Source: an uncultured Clostridia bacterium (GTDB lineage Bacteria; Bacillota; Clostridia; Christensenellales; UBA1242). From it: a stretch of 64,000 nucleotides of DNA. Shown piece after piece: positions 44,025-53,361 of this stretch. Location: contig CAOJFR010000003.1 of NCBI GenBank assembly GCA_948434855.1, positions 9,456-73,455 of the forward strand, written 5' to 3'. The notes beneath the pieces were generated by a model. The model had not been told where the DNA came from, made no database searches, and was given only the letters and a program-made list of their open reading frames with translations. How positions within the stretch are numbered: the first letter of the stretch is position 1; each line of letters begins with the position of its first letter. A program made the translations under genes and the position numbers.

Positions 44025-44606
44025 ATGAATATAATAAAAACCGCCACCTTTTTAAAATCAGTGAGTGATTTTACGGGCTATAAAGGGTTTAATGTTCCAG
44101 AAATCATAATTGTTGGCAGAAGCAATGTTGGAAAATCCAGCATAATCAATATGCTTGCAAACAATAAAAAGCTTGCAAAAGTGTCAGCAACACAGGGCAA
44201 AACCAAACTTGCCAATTTTTTCATGTTCAACAATGAGTTTGTTTTGGTGGATCTCCCAGGTTATGGCTATGCAGAGGCGGGAAAGTCAGAGCAAAATAGG
44301 TGGAAAAACATGATGGATGGCTATTTTAAGGTCAGCAAAAACCTAAAAATGGCAATACTTCTCGTAGACATTCGTCATAAGCCAACAGAGCAAGACATAG
44401 AAATGTTAGAATACTTTGTTTTTAATGGAATTGCGGTAACAGTTGTTGCAACAAAATATGACAAAATAAAGCGAAGTGAAAAGATGCAAAAACTCAGTTG
44501 TATTGCAAATACGTTTAATATGGGAACGGGCAACATAGTTTTAACGAGTTCAGAGAGTAGTTTTGGCAAACAAGAATTAATAGATAGAATATATCAGTTT
44601 ATATAG
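44025..44606 (+). CDS. engB: Ribosome biogenesis GTP-binding protein EngB (YsxC)
   Basis: Essential small GTPase needed for large ribosomal subunit assembly. Seen over 193 residues: G1 GRSNVGKSS (about 31-39), G2 region TQGKTK, G3 DLPGYGYAE, G4 TKYDK, and a G5-like SSE motif (SSESSFG). The length is normal. The neighbour clpX lies upstream, in keeping with the lon/clpX-engB grouping common in Bacillota. Confidence 0.95.
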   Translation: MNIIKTATFLKSVSDFTGYKGFNVPEIIIVGRSNVGKSSIINMLANNKKLAKVSATQGKTKLANFFMFNNEFVLVDLPGYGYAEAGKSEQNRWKNMMDGYFKVSKNLKMAILLVDIRHKPTEQDIEMLEYFVFNGIAVTVVATKYDKIKRSEKMQKLSCIANTFNMGTGNIVLTSSESSFGKQELIDRIYQFI

Positions 44607-44615
44607 GGAGAAATC

Positions 44616-45314
44616 ATGAAAATTTATGCAATAAGCGATTTGCATTTAAGCTTTGCGTGCAATAAGCCAATGGACATTTTTGGTGGAAATTGGGAGGGTT
44701 ACACAGACAAAATCAAGGCAAATTGGCAGGCAAAGGTAAAGGAAGAAGATATAGTGCTAATTGCTGGTGATATCAGCTGGGCAATGAAGTTAGATGAGGT
44801 CCATGAAGATTTAGCATGGATAGACAAGCTTAACGGCACAAAAATAATAATTAAGGGCAACCATGAATATTGGTGGAATTCCATTTCAGCAGTAAGAAGC
44901 ATACTTCCGCCAAGCATAAAAGCCATACAAAATGACGCAATAAAAATAGGAAACTTTGTGTTTTGTGGCACAAGAGGCTGGGTGGTTCCAGAGCCAAATA
45001 AAATGCTATCAGAAGAAGATGAAAAAATTTATAAAAGAGAGCTAGAAAGGCTAAAATTAACCTTAACTTATGCCGATAGCTTAAGGGAAGAGGGCGATAA
45101 GCTCATATTAATGATGCATTTTCCACCATATAACTTGCAAAAGCAAGACAATGAAATCACAAGCCTAATAGAAAGCTATGGCGTAAATAAAGTAGTTTTT
45201 GGACACCTTCATGGCTACACAAAGTGTGACAAGCTCACAGAAAAAAATGGAGTAAAATATTATTTTACGTCATGCGACCACATAAACAACGACCCCGTGC
45301 TGTTATATGAGTAA
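44616..45314 (+). CDS. Metallophosphoesterase
   Basis: Calcineurin-like phosphoesterase of 232 residues. All metal-binding motifs are visible: DLHLS (8-12), GDISW (about 51), GNHEYWW (about 86), MHFPPY (about 169) and GHLHG (about 196). No signal peptide, so it acts in the cytoplasm. The substrate is unknown; phosphodiesterase or phosphatase activity is expected. It starts 9 bp after engB with GGGAG upstream, so the two form an operon. Confidence 0.9.
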   Translation: MKIYAISDLHLSFACNKPMDIFGGNWEGYTDKIKANWQAKVKEEDIVLIAGDISWAMKLDEVHEDLAWIDKLNGTKIIIKGNHEYWWNSISAVRSILPPSIKAIQNDAIKIGNFVFCGTRGWVVPEPNKMLSEEDEKIYKRELERLKLTLTYADSLREEGDKLILMMHFPPYNLQKQDNEITSLIESYGVNKVVFGHLHGYTKCDKLTEKNGVKYYFTSCDHINNDPVLLYE

Positions 45315-45333
45315 AATTCTAACAAAATATATA

Positions 45334-45362
45334 AAAAAGCAGGTATAATGCCTGTTTTTCTT
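45334..45362 (+). terminator. Terminator after the phosphoesterase gene
   Basis: AAAAGCAGG pairs with CCTGTTTTT (one G-U pair) around a seven-base loop, followed by T-rich DNA. Confidence 0.75.
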
Positions 45363-45429
45363 TTTGCAATAAAATAAATGTAAGCCTAAAAAATCAGGCA
45401 AAATTCGTTAAAACCCCTCAAAAAGGGCA

Positions 45430-45453
45430 GTTATTAACAAAAATGTTAATAAC
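45430..45453. promoter_or_regulatory. Perfect inverted repeat upstream of mraZ
   Basis: GTTATTAACA and TGTTAATAAC (10 bp each, four-base A loop). It lies 37 bp upstream of the -35 box, with no long T run. A regulator site or a weak hairpin. Confidence 0.5.
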
Positions 45454-45462
45454 TTTGTTAAA

Positions 45463-45479
45463 AAAGTGGTCAAAAGTGG
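45463..45479 (+). promoter_or_regulatory. Probable MraZ operator: two AAAGTGG boxes
   Basis: AAAGTGG at 45463-45469 and 45473-45479, repeating with a period of 10 bp, one helical turn, ending 10 bp upstream of the -35 box. MraZ proteins are known to bind short GTGG-containing direct repeats ahead of their own operon. Confidence 0.7.
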
Positions 45480-45489
45480 TTAAAATCTA

Positions 45490-45518
45490 TTGCAATTTGC
45501 CATTCATTTCAATATAAT
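45490..45518 (+). promoter_or_regulatory. Promoter for the mraZ operon
   Basis: TTGCAA (45490-45495), a 17-bp spacer and perfect TATAAT (45513-45518), followed by a strong AAAGGAGGAG site before the ATG at 45550. Confidence 0.72.
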
Positions 45519-45549
45519 ATATTTATAAACTTATAAAGGAGGAGTACCT

Positions 45550-45969
45550 ATGCTCATTGGAACCTATCGTCATAGTTTAGATGCAAAGAAGCGTATGCGT
45601 ATGCCTTCAAAGTTTAAAACAGTGCTCGGAAATGATTTTATAATCACAAAGGGCACGGCAAACAATTTGTTTGTTTTTGCAAAATCAGAATTTGACATTT
45701 TGTATAACAAACTAACAAGTTTGCCACTTTTTGATGAAGAGGCACAAAAACCAATCAGAAAGTTTCTTGCATCAGCCTATGACACAGAGGAAGATCCTCA
45801 GGGAAGGGTTTTGCTTCCAAAAGAGCTCGTAGCCTATGCAGAAATAACAAAAAACATTGTGCTAATTGGCGTTGGAAATCGTGTAGAGATATGGGCAGAA
45901 GAGGTTTGGGATAAAACAAACGCAGAAACAAAAACAGATTTCAGTGTTCTAGGAAAGCTTGGAGTATAA
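45550..45969 (+). CDS. mraZ: Transcriptional regulator MraZ
   Basis: DNA-binding regulator at the head of the division and cell wall cluster. Seen over 139 residues: two repeated SpoVT/AbrB-like halves, the first with GTYRHSLDAKKRMRMP and the second with DTEEDPQGRVLLPKEL. Its own operator boxes are visible just upstream. Followed one base later by rsmH. Confidence 0.95.
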   Translation: MLIGTYRHSLDAKKRMRMPSKFKTVLGNDFIITKGTANNLFVFAKSEFDILYNKLTSLPLFDEEAQKPIRKFLASAYDTEEDPQGRVLLPKELVAYAEITKNIVLIGVGNRVEIWAEEVWDKTNAETKTDFSVLGKLGV

Positions 45970-45970
45970 A

Positions 45971-46903
45971 ATGACAGAATTTTTGCATATTCCAGTGTTA
46001 AAAGAGCAAACAATTAGCCTGTTAAATGTCAGAGACGGAAAAACATACATAGATTGCACACTCGGAGCGGGTGGGCATTCATCAGAAATATTAAAAAGTG
46101 CAAAAATTAAGCAGTTAATAGGAATAGACCAAGATGAAGAAGCACTTGCCGCCGCAAAAATAAATTTAGCAGAGCATAAAAATGTAACGTTTGTCCATGG
46201 AAATTTCAGAGACATAGACCAAATCTTAAATAATCAAAAAATAAGTTTGGTTGACGGAATTTTGGCTGATATCGGCGTCAGTTCCTATCAAATAGATAAT
46301 GCTGAAAGAGGTTTTTCGTTCAGACAAAACGCAAGGCTAGACATGAGAATGGACGTTTCTCAAAATTTCTCAGCCTATGAACTGGTAAATGAATATTCAG
46401 AGGAAGACTTAACACGAATAATCCGTGATTATGGCGAAGAAAAGTTTGCAAAAAGCATAGCAAGACACATAGTTAAGGCAAGGGAAGTTAAAAGTGTAGA
46501 AACCACAAATGAATTAGCAGACATAATACTAAGCTCAGTCCCACGCTATCGTGGTCAAGATGGCAGAAGCAATGTTCAAAGAACATTCCAAGCCATAAGA
46601 ATAGAAGTAAATCACGAACTAGATGCACTTTCAGAGTTCATAGACAGTGCGGTTAAAAGGCTACATGTTGGTGGAAGGCTAGCAATAATATCGTTCCATT
46701 CGCTAGAAGATAGAATAGTAAAGCAAAAATTCAAAGAATATTCCACAGGTTGCATTTGTCCACCAGATTTTCCAATCTGTGTGTGTGGACACAAAGCACA
46801 AACAAAACTCATCACCAAACACCCCGTTGTTGCCGAAGAAAATGAATTAAAGCAAAATTCAAGGTCAGCAAGTGCAAAACTAAGGGTGCTAGAAAAAATA
46901 TAA
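45971..46903 (+). CDS. rsmH: 16S rRNA (cytosine(1402)-N(4))-methyltransferase
   Basis: SAM-dependent methyltransferase acting on C1402 of 16S rRNA (also called MraW). Seen over 310 residues: HIPVLKEQTI, the SAM site DCTLGAGGHSSEIL, DGILADIGVSSYQID, FSFRQNARLDMRMD and the C-terminal ISFHSLEDRIVKQKF. Start: ATG at 45971 with GGAG six bases upstream; it begins one base after the mraZ stop. Normal length. Confidence 0.96.
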   Translation: MTEFLHIPVLKEQTISLLNVRDGKTYIDCTLGAGGHSSEILKSAKIKQLIGIDQDEEALAAAKINLAEHKNVTFVHGNFRDIDQILNNQKISLVDGILADIGVSSYQIDNAERGFSFRQNARLDMRMDVSQNFSAYELVNEYSEEDLTRIIRDYGEEKFAKSIARHIVKAREVKSVETTNELADIILSSVPRYRGQDGRSNVQRTFQAIRIEVNHELDALSEFIDSAVKRLHVGGRLAIISFHSLEDRIVKQKFKEYSTGCICPPDFPICVCGHKAQTKLITKHPVVAEENELKQNSRSASAKLRVLEKI

Positions 46904-46926
46904 AGAATCACTAAGGAGAAAGTTGT

Positions 46927-47607
46927 ATGACAAATGAAAACCAGTTTTCAAGGTCAGGTTCAACCATAGAAACGCAGAGAGAAACTGCTGGTCAAAACTA
47001 TAGTGCGCCAAGCACCTATATTTCTCCTGAGCAGAAAATCAATCAAACCTATGATTATTCAGATGATTATTCTGTTGCACAAAATTTCACTGAAGAAACA
47101 GGCTATCAGGCAAATAGTGGCACACAAATGGTGCAAGAGCAAGAAGCCCAAACAGATTATAACAGAATATATGCTCCAGTAATCACCAAAAGAGTAGAAG
47201 AAAAGCCAATAGAAACAGTAACGCTCACAAAAACAAGGCAAGTCATTCACTTAACAGGCAGGTTAAAAATGGCAATGGCAATGTTCATGGTAATCATGGC
47301 ATCACTAATTGCAATAATCGCATTCAATTTTTCAGCTGCCGGCAGAATAAACGGCTCACTTTCAGCAAAACAAGCAAGAATAAATGAGCTTCAGCTAAGC
47401 ATAACCGAGCTAACAGACAAATATAATTTAGTAAGCAGTGATGGTTATCTTCAAGACTTTGCAGAAAATGCAAACTTTGTAGTGGCAGACGAATCAAACA
47501 CAGTTGTAATTACATTAAATGAAATGTATGAAAGAGAAACAGTCCAAGAAGTTCCATCAAACTGGTTTAATGATGTTTGTGAATTCTTTTCTAAGCTTTT
47601 TGGTTAG
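46927..47607 (+). CDS. ftsL: FtsL-like division protein
   Basis: A 226-residue bitopic protein: a hydrophilic Gln/Asn/Thr-rich cytosolic N-terminus (1-115), one transmembrane helix (about 117-140), then a coiled coil of leucine-zipper type (about 145-180, ARINELQLSITELTDKY) and a short C-terminal segment. FtsL proteins are poorly conserved; the call rests on topology and on the position between rsmH and the division PBP. The cytosolic part is unusually long. AAGGAG precedes the ATG. Confidence 0.75.
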   Translation: MTNENQFSRSGSTIETQRETAGQNYSAPSTYISPEQKINQTYDYSDDYSVAQNFTEETGYQANSGTQMVQEQEAQTDYNRIYAPVITKRVEEKPIETVTLTKTRQVIHLTGRLKMAMAMFMVIMASLIAIIAFNFSAAGRINGSLSAKQARINELQLSITELTDKYNLVSSDGYLQDFAENANFVVADESNTVVITLNEMYERETVQEVPSNWFNDVCEFFSKLFG

Positions 47608-47664
47608 GTTCTAGTCTAGGCTTCCAAACAAATACAAAAGATTTTGTAGATGTTTGGAGCGGAA

Positions 47665-49563
47665 ATGGCAATAAAATATAGTTCATATTCATTAACAAAA
47701 AGGTTACTTGCACTCACAGTGCTTGTAGCCTTTTTTGCGTGCATGATAATTTTTCGTCTTTTTTATTTGCAAATAATTGGTGGCTACAGCCTTGTAAAAG
47801 AGGGTCTAACAGAGTGGCTTCGTGACTTGCCGCTAATTGCAAATAGGGGTGAAATAACTGACAGGAATGGCGTTGTGCTCGCTTCAAGCCACACAACCTA
47901 TGATGTGTATATTCGTCCTGCAGACATAGAGGATAGCGAGGCAGTAGCAAAGCTTTTGTCAGATGTGTTAAAGCTAGATTATGAAGAAACATTAGAAAAA
48001 GTAAGCAAAAAGGGCTTAAGCGAAATCAAAATAGCCACCGACATAGAAAAATCAGATGTTCAAGAAATTTTAAAAGACTTCAAGTCAGGAATATTCTTCA
48101 CAACCGACACTGTAAGAAATTATAGCTATGATTCGTTGCTGTGCCAAATCTTAGGTTTTGTAAGCTCAGATAATTCAGGACAATCTGGACTAGAGGCGTT
48201 CTATAACACATATCTTGCGGGCACAGACGGCGTAAGCTTGGTAGAAGCAGACCTAAAGGGTTCAACCCTAAACAGTTCGCTCACATACTATGAAAATCCA
48301 ATTAACGGCTTAAATTTAAAGCTTACAATAGATTTCAAAATTCAATATGAGGTTGAAAAAATACTTGCCAGAGCCATGTCAGAAACCGGTGCAAAATCAG
48401 TTTCAGCATTAGTAACAGACCCTAAAACGGGTGAAATTTTGGCAATATCAACCTTGCCATCCTATGATCTTAACAACATTCCAAGAGATGATATGTCGCT
48501 ACTAAACAAACTTTCAAGGGCATCCACAATAGTTGATACCTACGAGCCAGGTTCAACATTTAAGGCAATAGTAACCGCAATAGCCCTAGAAGAGGGCTTA
48601 ACAAGTGAGCATAACTATTTCTATTGCCCAGGCTATCGTATAATAAATGGTGTTCAAATAAATTGTGCAAGACGCAGCGGTCATGGAAGCCAGTCGCTAG
48701 AGCAAGGTTTAATGAACAGTTGCAACTGTGTGTTTATGGATCTAATTGCAAGAATTGGCACAAAAAAGTTTTATAGTTATTTAGATGAAATGGGATTCAC
48801 AAGTTCACTTGGCATAGATTTCCCAGGTGAAACCTCAGCGGTGTTAATGCCAATAAACTCAGTCACAGCACCAGACCTTGCCAGAATGGGTTTTGGACAA
48901 ACCATAGCAATAACTGCGCTTCAAATGACGGCGGGCTTCAATGCAGTAATCAATGGTGGAAACATGCTGCAACCATATTTGCTTAAAACCATTTCAACAG
49001 AAACTGGAAAACAGGTATATAACAGGGGAACAACAACCATATCAAAATTATTTAGTGAAAACACAAGCAAATCAATGAGAAAGATGCTTTTTTCAGTAGT
49101 AGATAAAGGTGGCGGAAAATACGCAAAATTAGATGGCTATCAAATTGGCGGAAAAACAGGAACAGCACAAAAATATGAAAATGGAGCAATAGCCAAAGGA
49201 AAATATGTTGCATCATTCATAGGTTTTGCACCATATGATGATCCACAATATTCAGTTTATGTTGTAATTGATGAGCCACAGGGTGCATATTATGGAGGCG
49301 TCGTTGCGGCACCAATCGCAAAAGATATTTTTGCAAAAATATTCAGCATAAGAGAGCAGCAAAAAGATGATAGCTACTTAGAAGAAGAAAAGACAATAGA
49401 GCTTCCAACATTCATTGGAATGACACTTTCAGAGGCAGGCTCAGAAATAGCCAAGCTTGGTTTGCAATATTTGGTTCAAGGTGATGGAGATTATGTCACT
49501 GGACAAATAGCCGCCCCAGGAACAATGGTTGGCAAAAATGACATTGTCTTGCTTATATTTTAG
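47665..49563 (+). CDS. Class B penicillin-binding protein (FtsI/SpoVD type) with one PASTA domain
   Basis: Peptidoglycan transpeptidase that cross-links septal or spore-cortex wall. Seen over 632 residues: N-terminal membrane helix (about 13-36), PBP dimerisation domain starting at RGEITDRNGVVLA, transpeptidase domain with SxxK at Ser297 (PGSTFKAI), SxN at Ser352 (SCN) and KTG at 497 (GGKTGTAQ), and one C-terminal PASTA domain from about 577. The PASTA domain suggests the SpoVD/Pbp2B side of the family; sporulation genes are not seen here, so FtsI versus SpoVD is open. The ATG at 47665 was chosen over 47650 because GGAGCGGAA directly precedes it. Confidence 0.92.
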   Translation: MAIKYSSYSLTKRLLALTVLVAFFACMIIFRLFYLQIIGGYSLVKEGLTEWLRDLPLIANRGEITDRNGVVLASSHTTYDVYIRPADIEDSEAVAKLLSDVLKLDYEETLEKVSKKGLSEIKIATDIEKSDVQEILKDFKSGIFFTTDTVRNYSYDSLLCQILGFVSSDNSGQSGLEAFYNTYLAGTDGVSLVEADLKGSTLNSSLTYYENPINGLNLKLTIDFKIQYEVEKILARAMSETGAKSVSALVTDPKTGEILAISTLPSYDLNNIPRDDMSLLNKLSRASTIVDTYEPGSTFKAIVTAIALEEGLTSEHNYFYCPGYRIINGVQINCARRSGHGSQSLEQGLMNSCNCVFMDLIARIGTKKFYSYLDEMGFTSSLGIDFPGETSAVLMPINSVTAPDLARMGFGQTIAITALQMTAGFNAVINGGNMLQPYLLKTISTETGKQVYNRGTTTISKLFSENTSKSMRKMLFSVVDKGGGKYAKLDGYQIGGKTGTAQKYENGAIAKGKYVASFIGFAPYDDPQYSVYVVIDEPQGAYYGGVVAAPIAKDIFAKIFSIREQQKDDSYLEEEKTIELPTFIGMTLSEAGSEIAKLGLQYLVQGDGDYVTGQIAAPGTMVGKNDIVLLIF

Positions 49564-49574
49564 TGGAGTAAAAA

Positions 49575-50999
49575 ATGAAATTATATTCTTTAATCAAAAA
49601 CTTAAATTGCAGAGTTCTAGGCAACACAGTGCTTGAAATCAGTGGGCTATATCATCAAGACACCGAGGTCAAAGAGGGTGGACTATTCTTCTGTTTAAGG
49701 GGAACAAAGGTAGACGGAACAAATTTTGTAAAGAGTGCAATAGCCAATGGAGCGGTTGCGGTAGTGAGTGAAACAGAGCTTTCGCTTTCGCTTGGGGTCA
49801 CGCAAATAATAGTAAAAAATGCCAGAGAGTTCATGAGCATTCTCTCTTGCAGATTTTTTGGAAACCCTGCCGACAAACTCAAAATCATTGGCGTAACAGG
49901 CACCAATGGAAAAACAACAATCACAAACTTAATTGCAAATTCATTAGAGTTTTTGGGTCAAAGGTGTGCCATCATTGGCACAAGTGGCGTCATAATAAAC
50001 GGAAAAATATATGATAGCGGAATGACCACTCCAGACCCAATAGAGCTTCAAAAATACTTCAGCAAAATTGTCAAAAGCAAAATAGAATATGTTTGCATGG
50101 AGGTCTCAGCACACGCAATAGACCTTTCAAAAATTGCAGGATTCAGGTTCAGTCAGGTCATCTTCACAAACCTAACAGAAGACCATTTAGATTATTTTAA
50201 AACCATGGAAAAATACTATTTGGCAAAGGCAAAACTTTTCACAAAAAAATATACAGATTTTGCAATAATAAACACTGATGATGAATATGGAAAAAGACTC
50301 TATAATAGTATAAATTTAACAAAACTTTCATACGCTATAAATAACAGCTCAGACCTCACAGCAAAAAATATTAATAGCTCAAACAATGGTCAAAACTTTG
50401 TTGCTGGCGAAAATGAATATAACATTTCGCTTCTTGGCAGGTTCAATATATACAATTCGCTTGCGGCAATATTGTCATTAAAGTCACTTGGCTTTAGTGA
50501 TGAAGAAGTTACAAGAGCAATAAAAAATTTGCAGCCAGTCAGTGGCAGGTTCAACACATACATAATAAATGATGTCATAGTGGTCATAGATTATGCCCAC
50601 ACTCCAGATGGCTTAAAGAACGTGCTTTTGTCATGCAGAGAGCTTGCGGGAAGCAAAAAGGTAATATCAGTGTTTGGGTGTGGAGGAAACCGAGAAACGC
50701 AAAAACGACAAATTATGGGTGAAATTTCATCAAAAAACGCTGATTTAACGATAATTACGAGTGATAATCCAAGATATGAGTCAAGAGAAAAAATCGCAAA
50801 AGACATAGAAAAGGGCATAGATGGTGGAAGTTATCAAATTGTCTTAGAGCGAAGTGAAGCCATAAAAAGTGCATTAATGTTTGCAAGAAGTGGCGATGTA
50901 GTGCTTATTGCGGGCAAAGGTTCAGAACCATATATAGATGAAAACGGAATCAAAATTCCATATAGTGATAAAGCAGAAATTGAAAAATATAGGAGATAA
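49575..50999 (+). CDS. murE: UDP-MurNAc-tripeptide synthetase
   Basis: Adds the third amino acid to UDP-MurNAc-L-Ala-D-Glu. Seen over 474 residues: ATP-binding GVTGTNGKTT (about 105-114), MTTPDPIELQ, EVSAHAIDL, the HTPDGL segment, and DNPR (397-400), the motif linked to meso-diaminopimelate as substrate rather than lysine. It therefore predicts an mDAP-type peptidoglycan. Begins 11 bp after the PBP gene and ends two bases before mraY. Confidence 0.93.
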   Translation: MKLYSLIKNLNCRVLGNTVLEISGLYHQDTEVKEGGLFFCLRGTKVDGTNFVKSAIANGAVAVVSETELSLSLGVTQIIVKNAREFMSILSCRFFGNPADKLKIIGVTGTNGKTTITNLIANSLEFLGQRCAIIGTSGVIINGKIYDSGMTTPDPIELQKYFSKIVKSKIEYVCMEVSAHAIDLSKIAGFRFSQVIFTNLTEDHLDYFKTMEKYYLAKAKLFTKKYTDFAIINTDDEYGKRLYNSINLTKLSYAINNSSDLTAKNINSSNNGQNFVAGENEYNISLLGRFNIYNSLAAILSLKSLGFSDEEVTRAIKNLQPVSGRFNTYIINDVIVVIDYAHTPDGLKNVLLSCRELAGSKKVISVFGCGGNRETQKRQIMGEISSKNADLTIITSDNPRYESREKIAKDIEKGIDGGSYQIVLERSEAIKSALMFARSGDVVLIAGKGSEPYIDENGIKIPYSDKAEIEKYRR

Positions 51000-51001
51000 A
51001 A

Positions 51002-52012
51002 ATGAACGAATATGTATATTTAGTTGAGTGTTTTGTTTGGGGATTTTTAGTAACATTAATAGTATCTCCATTTGTCATTTCGCTAATAAAAAGAGAAAAG
51101 GTAAAACAGGTCATACTAACATATGTAGAGGAGCATAAGGGAAAAGCCGGAACCCCAACCATGGGAGGAATAATATTTTTAATTTCCATTTCGCTAGTTT
51201 CCTTAATTGTTTTAAGAGATTCATCAAGCCTTGCAAAAATGACAATATACATATTCATAGCATACGGAATCGTAGGATTTTTAGATGACTTTTTAAAGTT
51301 TAAGTTCAACAGAAACTTAGGGCTCAGGGCATATCAAAAAATAATTTTCCAGCTTGCAATTTCGCTACTTATAGGTTTTTATGTTTATTACAACACATCG
51401 CTTGGTGGAGAGCTCGTGTTGCCGTTCTCTAAAAAGATAATAAACATTGGTTGGGGAATAATCCCGCTAGTAAGTTTAATCTATCTTGCAACAACAAACT
51501 CAGTCAATCTCACAGATGGCTTAGATGGGCTTGCAGGATCAACCACATTTGGCTATATGCTTTCACTAATAAGCTTAATTTTGGTGCTAATGGGAACAGC
51601 TCTTGGTGGAAGCAATGAAACCTATATTTCAGAGATCCAAAATCTCAGCACAGTCGGTGCAGTAACAATGGGAGCAATGTTGTGCTTTTTGGCATTTAAC
51701 TGTTTTCCAGCAAAAATATTTATGGGAGACACTGGTTCGCTTGCGTTAGGTAGTCTTGTTGCAAGCATTGCAGTATTTTCAAAAACAAGCCTATATATTC
51801 CAATTTTAGGAATCATGTTTGTGCTCAGCAGCGTGTCAGTAATCATGCAAGTTGCATACTATAAACTAACAAAAAAGAGGATATTTTTAATGGCGCCACT
51901 TCATCATCACTTTCAAAAAAAAGGTGTTCATGAAGTCAGAATCACAATGTGTTACACACTTGCCACAGTGCTTATTGGTGCCGCAGTAATAATCATAAAT
52001 ATCCTGTTTTAA
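51002..52012 (+). CDS. mraY: Phospho-N-acetylmuramoyl-pentapeptide transferase
   Basis: Integral membrane enzyme that makes lipid I from UDP-MurNAc-pentapeptide and undecaprenyl phosphate. Seen over 336 residues: about ten membrane helices, GKAGTPTMGG, the DDFLK segment with catalytic aspartates, NLTDGLDGLAG, MGDTGSLALG, and the APLHHHFQKKG loop. Length normal. Overlap-free but tightly packed with murE and murD. Confidence 0.96.
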   Translation: MNEYVYLVECFVWGFLVTLIVSPFVISLIKREKVKQVILTYVEEHKGKAGTPTMGGIIFLISISLVSLIVLRDSSSLAKMTIYIFIAYGIVGFLDDFLKFKFNRNLGLRAYQKIIFQLAISLLIGFYVYYNTSLGGELVLPFSKKIINIGWGIIPLVSLIYLATTNSVNLTDGLDGLAGSTTFGYMLSLISLILVLMGTALGGSNETYISEIQNLSTVGAVTMGAMLCFLAFNCFPAKIFMGDTGSLALGSLVASIAVFSKTSLYIPILGIMFVLSSVSVIMQVAYYKLTKKRIFLMAPLHHHFQKKGVHEVRITMCYTLATVLIGAAVIIINILF

Positions 52013-52020
52013 GGAGGTTT

Positions 52021-53361
52021 ATGAAAGCATTAATACTTGGAAGTGGACTTAGTGGAAAGAGTGCATATCAGTTTTTAAAGAGTGCTGGCTATGAGGTCAG
52101 CTTTGCAACGGAAGAAGATATAAATGATGGCAGCAAAATTGGAAAAAACCAATATACGGACAGACTGTTAAATGGTCTGTCCTTTATTGTGAATAGTCCA
52201 GGAATAAATCCAGAGTGCAAACTTTGTGAAGAGGCACAAAGCCGAAAAATAAAAATAATAGGAGAGCTAGAGCTTGGGTTAGGCAAAACTCAAGGAGACA
52301 TTATTGCGGTCACAGGAACAAACGGAAAGACCACAACTGTGTCGCTCATAAACTTTTTACTTCTTGGCGAAAACCGCAGAACATATCTTGGAGGAAACAT
52401 TGGCACGCCAGTCACAAGCTTTGCAAGTTGCACAAAAAAAGAAGATATTGTGGTGCTAGAATGTTCAAGTTATCAGCTAGAAAACATATCAAAAATTCAT
52501 GCACATATTGCCATGATTTTAAACATAACTCCAGATCATTTAACAAGGCATAAAACCATGGATAACTATATGTTATCAAAATATAACATATGTAAAAATC
52601 AAACAAAAGACGACTATTTGTTAATCAATGCAGACAGTGAGTTGTTAATGAAATATCCGCCAAAAACAGACGCAAAAATATATTACTTCAGCACAAAACG
52701 CAAGGTTACAGGTTGTTATATAAAAAGTGGTTGCATATACTTTAATGACAATCAAAAACAAAAAAAGCTGATCTCGCTAAGTGGCATAAAACTTCTTGGT
52801 GAACACAATTTGTCCAACATACTTGCAAGCTGTTTGGCGGTATATTTAGAAACAGGCAACACAAACATATTAAAGCGAGTTTCAAATTTTCAGGGTGTTG
52901 AACATAGAAATGAATATGTTCAAACAATAAGGGGTGTTGCGTTTTATAACGACAGCAAGGCAACAAACATTGCAAGCACACTAGTCGCCTTAAAAAGCTT
53001 TAAATGCAAAATAAATTTAATTTTGGGTGGAAGCGAAAAAGGCTACGATTTTGATGAATTATACGCAAATTTAACCCCAAATGTAGCAAATATTGCAGTT
53101 TTTGGACAAACGAAACCCAAAATATTATATGCTGCAAAAAAGTATAACTATGAAAATATTTATTCATGTGACACATTAAAAGCCTGCACAAAGTTGTTAT
53201 TTAATTTGGCAAAGAGTGGTGAAATAATTTTGCTTTCGCCAGCCTGTGCAAGTTTTGACCACTTTAAAAATTATGAAGAAAGGGGATCAGTTTTCAAAAA
53301 GATTGTCGGGGAGATAGCACAAAATGAAACTGATAGCTCTGAGACAAACAAAGAAACATAA
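52021..53361 (+). CDS. murD: UDP-MurNAc-L-alanine--D-glutamate ligase
   Basis: Adds D-glutamate to UDP-MurNAc-L-Ala, using the D-Glu made by MurI. Seen over 446 residues: N-terminal LILGSGLSGKSAYQFLK, ATP-binding VTGTNGKTTT, ECSSYQLE, LNITPDHLTRH, and NDSKATNIAST. TAAGGAGG precedes the ATG at 52021; a longer upstream reading runs inside mraY and lacks a site. The 3' end overlaps ftsW by 38 bp. Confidence 0.95.
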   Translation: MKALILGSGLSGKSAYQFLKSAGYEVSFATEEDINDGSKIGKNQYTDRLLNGLSFIVNSPGINPECKLCEEAQSRKIKIIGELELGLGKTQGDIIAVTGTNGKTTTVSLINFLLLGENRRTYLGGNIGTPVTSFASCTKKEDIVVLECSSYQLENISKIHAHIAMILNITPDHLTRHKTMDNYMLSKYNICKNQTKDDYLLINADSELLMKYPPKTDAKIYYFSTKRKVTGCYIKSGCIYFNDNQKQKKLISLSGIKLLGEHNLSNILASCLAVYLETGNTNILKRVSNFQGVEHRNEYVQTIRGVAFYNDSKATNIASTLVALKSFKCKINLILGGSEKGYDFDELYANLTPNVANIAVFGQTKPKILYAAKKYNYENIYSCDTLKACTKLLFNLAKSGEIILLSPACASFDHFKNYEERGSVFKKIVGEIAQNETDSSETNKET

